Positions 62,393 through 64,000 of a DNA stretch of 64,000 nt are shown here, piece after piece (the stretch's first letter is position 1; every line of letters begins with the position of its first letter). This stretch comes from Paraburkholderia phytofirmans OLGA172. Its GTDB lineage: Bacteria > Pseudomonadota > Gammaproteobacteria > Burkholderiales > Burkholderiaceae. Under the pieces are notes generated by a model. It searched no databases, was not told where the DNA came from, and saw only the letters and a list, made by a program, of their open reading frames with translations. Position numbers and translations under genes: made by a program. The DNA lies in NCBI RefSeq assembly GCF_001634365.1, contig NZ_CP014579.1, forward strand, positions 2,542,001 to 2,606,000, given 5' to 3'.

Positions 62393-62868
62393 GTTTCTCC
62401 TACCTGTAGTGGTCAGTGAATTGCACGAAGCGCACACGGTATGTGCGCGCTTCAACGCCGGATTCTACAAGCGCTAATACGATTTGCGCGACTCTTTTGT
62501 GTATAACAGCGAAGGTTTGTTGCGCGGCGCAGACTGCGCAACACATTTTGATCCTTGTTTTAGCGGGTAAACGTGCGTCGACGTCCGTCGGCGAGGTCTG
62601 CAACACGAACACGTAACGTGCGTTACAAGCCATTTCGACGCCTGAATAGAGGCACTTTCGGTACCGGGCGATCGTCGACGGATCGCGACTCGATGCAGAA
62701 ACGGTGGCTCGCCGACGACGCGTTCGCCACGCCGATTCACGCGACGGAAAAAACACGCCCCCTGCAGCGAAAGTCTCTGCCGGGGGGCGGCTAACGTTGT
62801 TCTGCGACAGAAAATCGCAGGCCGTTTCAAGGATAGGCTTAGGTAATATTCGAGCGTGTTTTGAGTCG
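62393..62868. other. intergenic region, no supported gene
   Basis: About 475 bases between two minus-strand genes. It should contain the promoter of the HU-like gene and the 3' end of the MocR-like gene. Repeated CGTCGACG-type palindromic words near 62575-62600 and 62670-62690 are noted, but no clear site can be defined. Confidence 0.45.
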
Positions 62869-64000
62869 TCAGCGGGCGAGCCGCGGCAGAATGTCAGCGA
62901 GCCTGGTAAGCGCCGCGTCGATATGTTCGACGGCGATGCTGCCGTAACCAAACATCAAGCCGGGCTGCGGCTTCGCGCGCTGATAAAACGGCGCGAGTCC
63001 ATACAAACCGATCGCGGCTTCACGCGCGGCGCTCACCAGCGCCGCCTCGGTCAACGGCGCCTTCAGCCGCGTTGCCATATGGATGCCGGCGGTCGGCACG
63101 ATCGGATCGAACCACGGCGCGAGATCGCCTTGCAGATGCTTCAGCAGCATCGCGCGGCGCGCCGCATAGGTCTTGTGCATGCGCCGCAGGTGCTTGGCAA
63201 AGTCGCCGTTGAGCATGAAGGTCGCAAGCGCGGTTTGCGTGAGCGTGCAGCCATGGCAGTCTGCGATCTGGCGGACCTTGATGAGCGGCCCATAAAGGGA
63301 AACCGGCGGCACCACGTAGCCGACCCGTAGCTCCGGGAAAATCGTCTTCGAAAACGTGCCCACATACGCGACGAGACCGGCGCGGTCGAGACTTTTCAGC
63401 GGCTCCATCGGCCGGCCTTCGAAACGGAACTCGCAGTCGTAGTCGTCCTCGATGATCACGGCGCCGCGTTTCTGCGCCCATTCCAGCAACTCGACGCGCC
63501 GCTCCAGACTCATCGGCATGCCGAGCGGGAACTGATGCGAGGGTGTCACATAGACGAGCCGCGCCGCGTCCGGGAGCTTGCTCACGATCAGGCCTTCATT
63601 GTCCACCGGCACTGGCACCACGCGTGCGCCCGTGGCCGTGAAGCATGCCTGGACCGGCGGATAGCCTGGGTCTTCGAGCGCCGCGATCTCGCCAGGCCGC
63701 AACGTGATGCGCGCGATCAGATCGAGCGCGTGCTGTGCGCCCTGCGTGACGATCACGTCGTCCCAGTTGCTCGTGACCGCGCGGTTGAACGCCAGGTAGC
63801 GCGAAATCGCGAGGCGCAACGCCTGCTCGCCGGCCACGTCGCGATATGTGCCAGGGCCGCGCGCTTGCACACGCAATGCGTGGTTCACGCAGCGGCGCCA
63901 GACGTCGAAGGGAAACAACGACTTGTCGGTCGCGCCGCCGACGAAATCGTGCGGCGAGGCCACCGTAGACCGCGGCAACGGCAAGGTCTCTGGCATCTGC
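62869..64000 (-). CDS. MocR/PdxR-type transcriptional regulator, aminotransferase part (partial)
   Basis: The window ends inside this gene. The visible 377 codons give a fold-type-I aminotransferase domain: DFVGGATDKSLFPFDVWRR at its start, GDVAGEQALRLAISRYL-like ARGPGTYRDVAGEQALRLA, VTQGAQHALDLIARITL, ALEDPGYPPVQ, TPSHQFPLGMPMSLERR, IIEDDYDCEFRF and the PLP-lysine in YVGTFSKTIFPELRVGY. The pattern with SHQFPLG and DYDxEFRF is that of GntR/MocR regulators such as PdxR, whose N-terminal winged helix lies before it. A Gln codon continues the frame at 63997, so the GntR domain is presumably beyond position 64000. It may control vitamin B6 or amino-acid genes. Confidence 0.9.
   Translation of the reverse strand, partial: QMPETLPLPRSTVASPHDFVGGATDKSLFPFDVWRRCVNHALRVQARGPGTYRDVAGEQALRLAISRYLAFNRAVTSNWDDVIVTQGAQHALDLIARITLRPGEIAALEDPGYPPVQACFTATGARVVPVPVDNEGLIVSKLPDAARLVYVTPSHQFPLGMPMSLERRVELLEWAQKRGAVIIEDDYDCEFRFEGRPMEPLKSLDRAGLVAYVGTFSKTIFPELRVGYVVPPVSLYGPLIKVRQIADCHGCTLTQTALATFMLNGDFAKHLRRMHKTYAARRAMLLKHLQGDLAPWFDPIVPTAGIHMATRLKAPLTEAALVSAAREAAIGLYGLAPFYQRAKPQPGLMFGYGSIAVEHIDAALTRLADILPRLAR

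Overview
This window looks like chromosomal DNA of a Burkholderiaceae species, most likely Paraburkholderia or a close relative. The basis is the high GC content with strongly GC-biased third codon positions, two Gram-negative porins of the beta-proteobacterial type, a DUF4148 protein, a lysine/alanine-tailed H-NS protein and HU protein, a Burkholderia-type rhamnolipid operon, and a 15-bp-stem hairpin repeat (28918-28952) that I recall as common in this group. I see no rRNA, tRNA, CRISPR array, prophage or complete insertion sequence. The genus is an inference; no database search was possible.

Layout. 1-1558: a small minus-strand cluster of a lytic transglycosylase, a periplasmic protein and a lipoprotein, possibly part of a pilus or secretion locus cut by the window edge. 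1772-4692: a PotD-like periplasmic binding protein translationally coupled to a membrane diguanylate cyclase, a probable ligand-to-c-di-GMP sensor pair. 5407-9017: amino-acid binding protein, M14-type deacylase and a porin, each followed by a clear hairpin terminator. 9149-9742: HicAB toxin-antitoxin with an operator. 9872-18533: a small membrane protein, an aspartyl-protease-like lipoprotein behind a candidate FNR box, glycogen phosphorylase, a DHA2 exporter, threonine aldolase and an NlpD-like lipoprotein. 18957-28457: metabolic and small genes including DUF4148, 6-phosphogluconate dehydrogenase, a DUF938 methyltransferase carrying an in-frame minisatellite, a sirtuin, an SDR enzyme, a polysaccharide deacetylase, DUF2252 and an outer-membrane protein.

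29082-33067: a MctP-like monocarboxylate symporter with its DUF3311 partner, divergent from a two-component system (MctSR-like) across a short region with three TACGTA sites. 33738-42096: a seven-gene minus-strand operon, rhlA - isoprenylcysteine-methyltransferase-like gene - rhlB - MFS exporter - rhlC - outer-membrane efflux lipoprotein - HlyD/EmrA adaptor. The genes overlap or nearly abut and should make and export rhamnolipids; the methyltransferase between rhlA and rhlB suggests the product may be methyl-esterified.

42582-50805 is more accessory: an H-NS protein with two DNA-binding repeats and an H1-like tail, gene fragments (44541-44663 and 50234-50546), an FKBP isomerase, an Nramp-like transporter with altered motifs, and a 592-residue secreted protein made mostly of about 75 GGHGD repeats. 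50805-56846: an FAD oxidase, a SYLF lipoprotein, a YbaK protein, a YihY protein with an ElaB/YqjD-like tail, a perfect 23-bp palindrome and a second porin. 57057-61527: the Anbu proteasome-like peptidase with a transglutaminase-like protein, an alpha-E protein and a permuted ATP-grasp enzyme, a conserved but functionally unresolved set. 61940-64000: an HU protein with a lysine-rich tail and a MocR/PdxR-type regulator cut by the window end.
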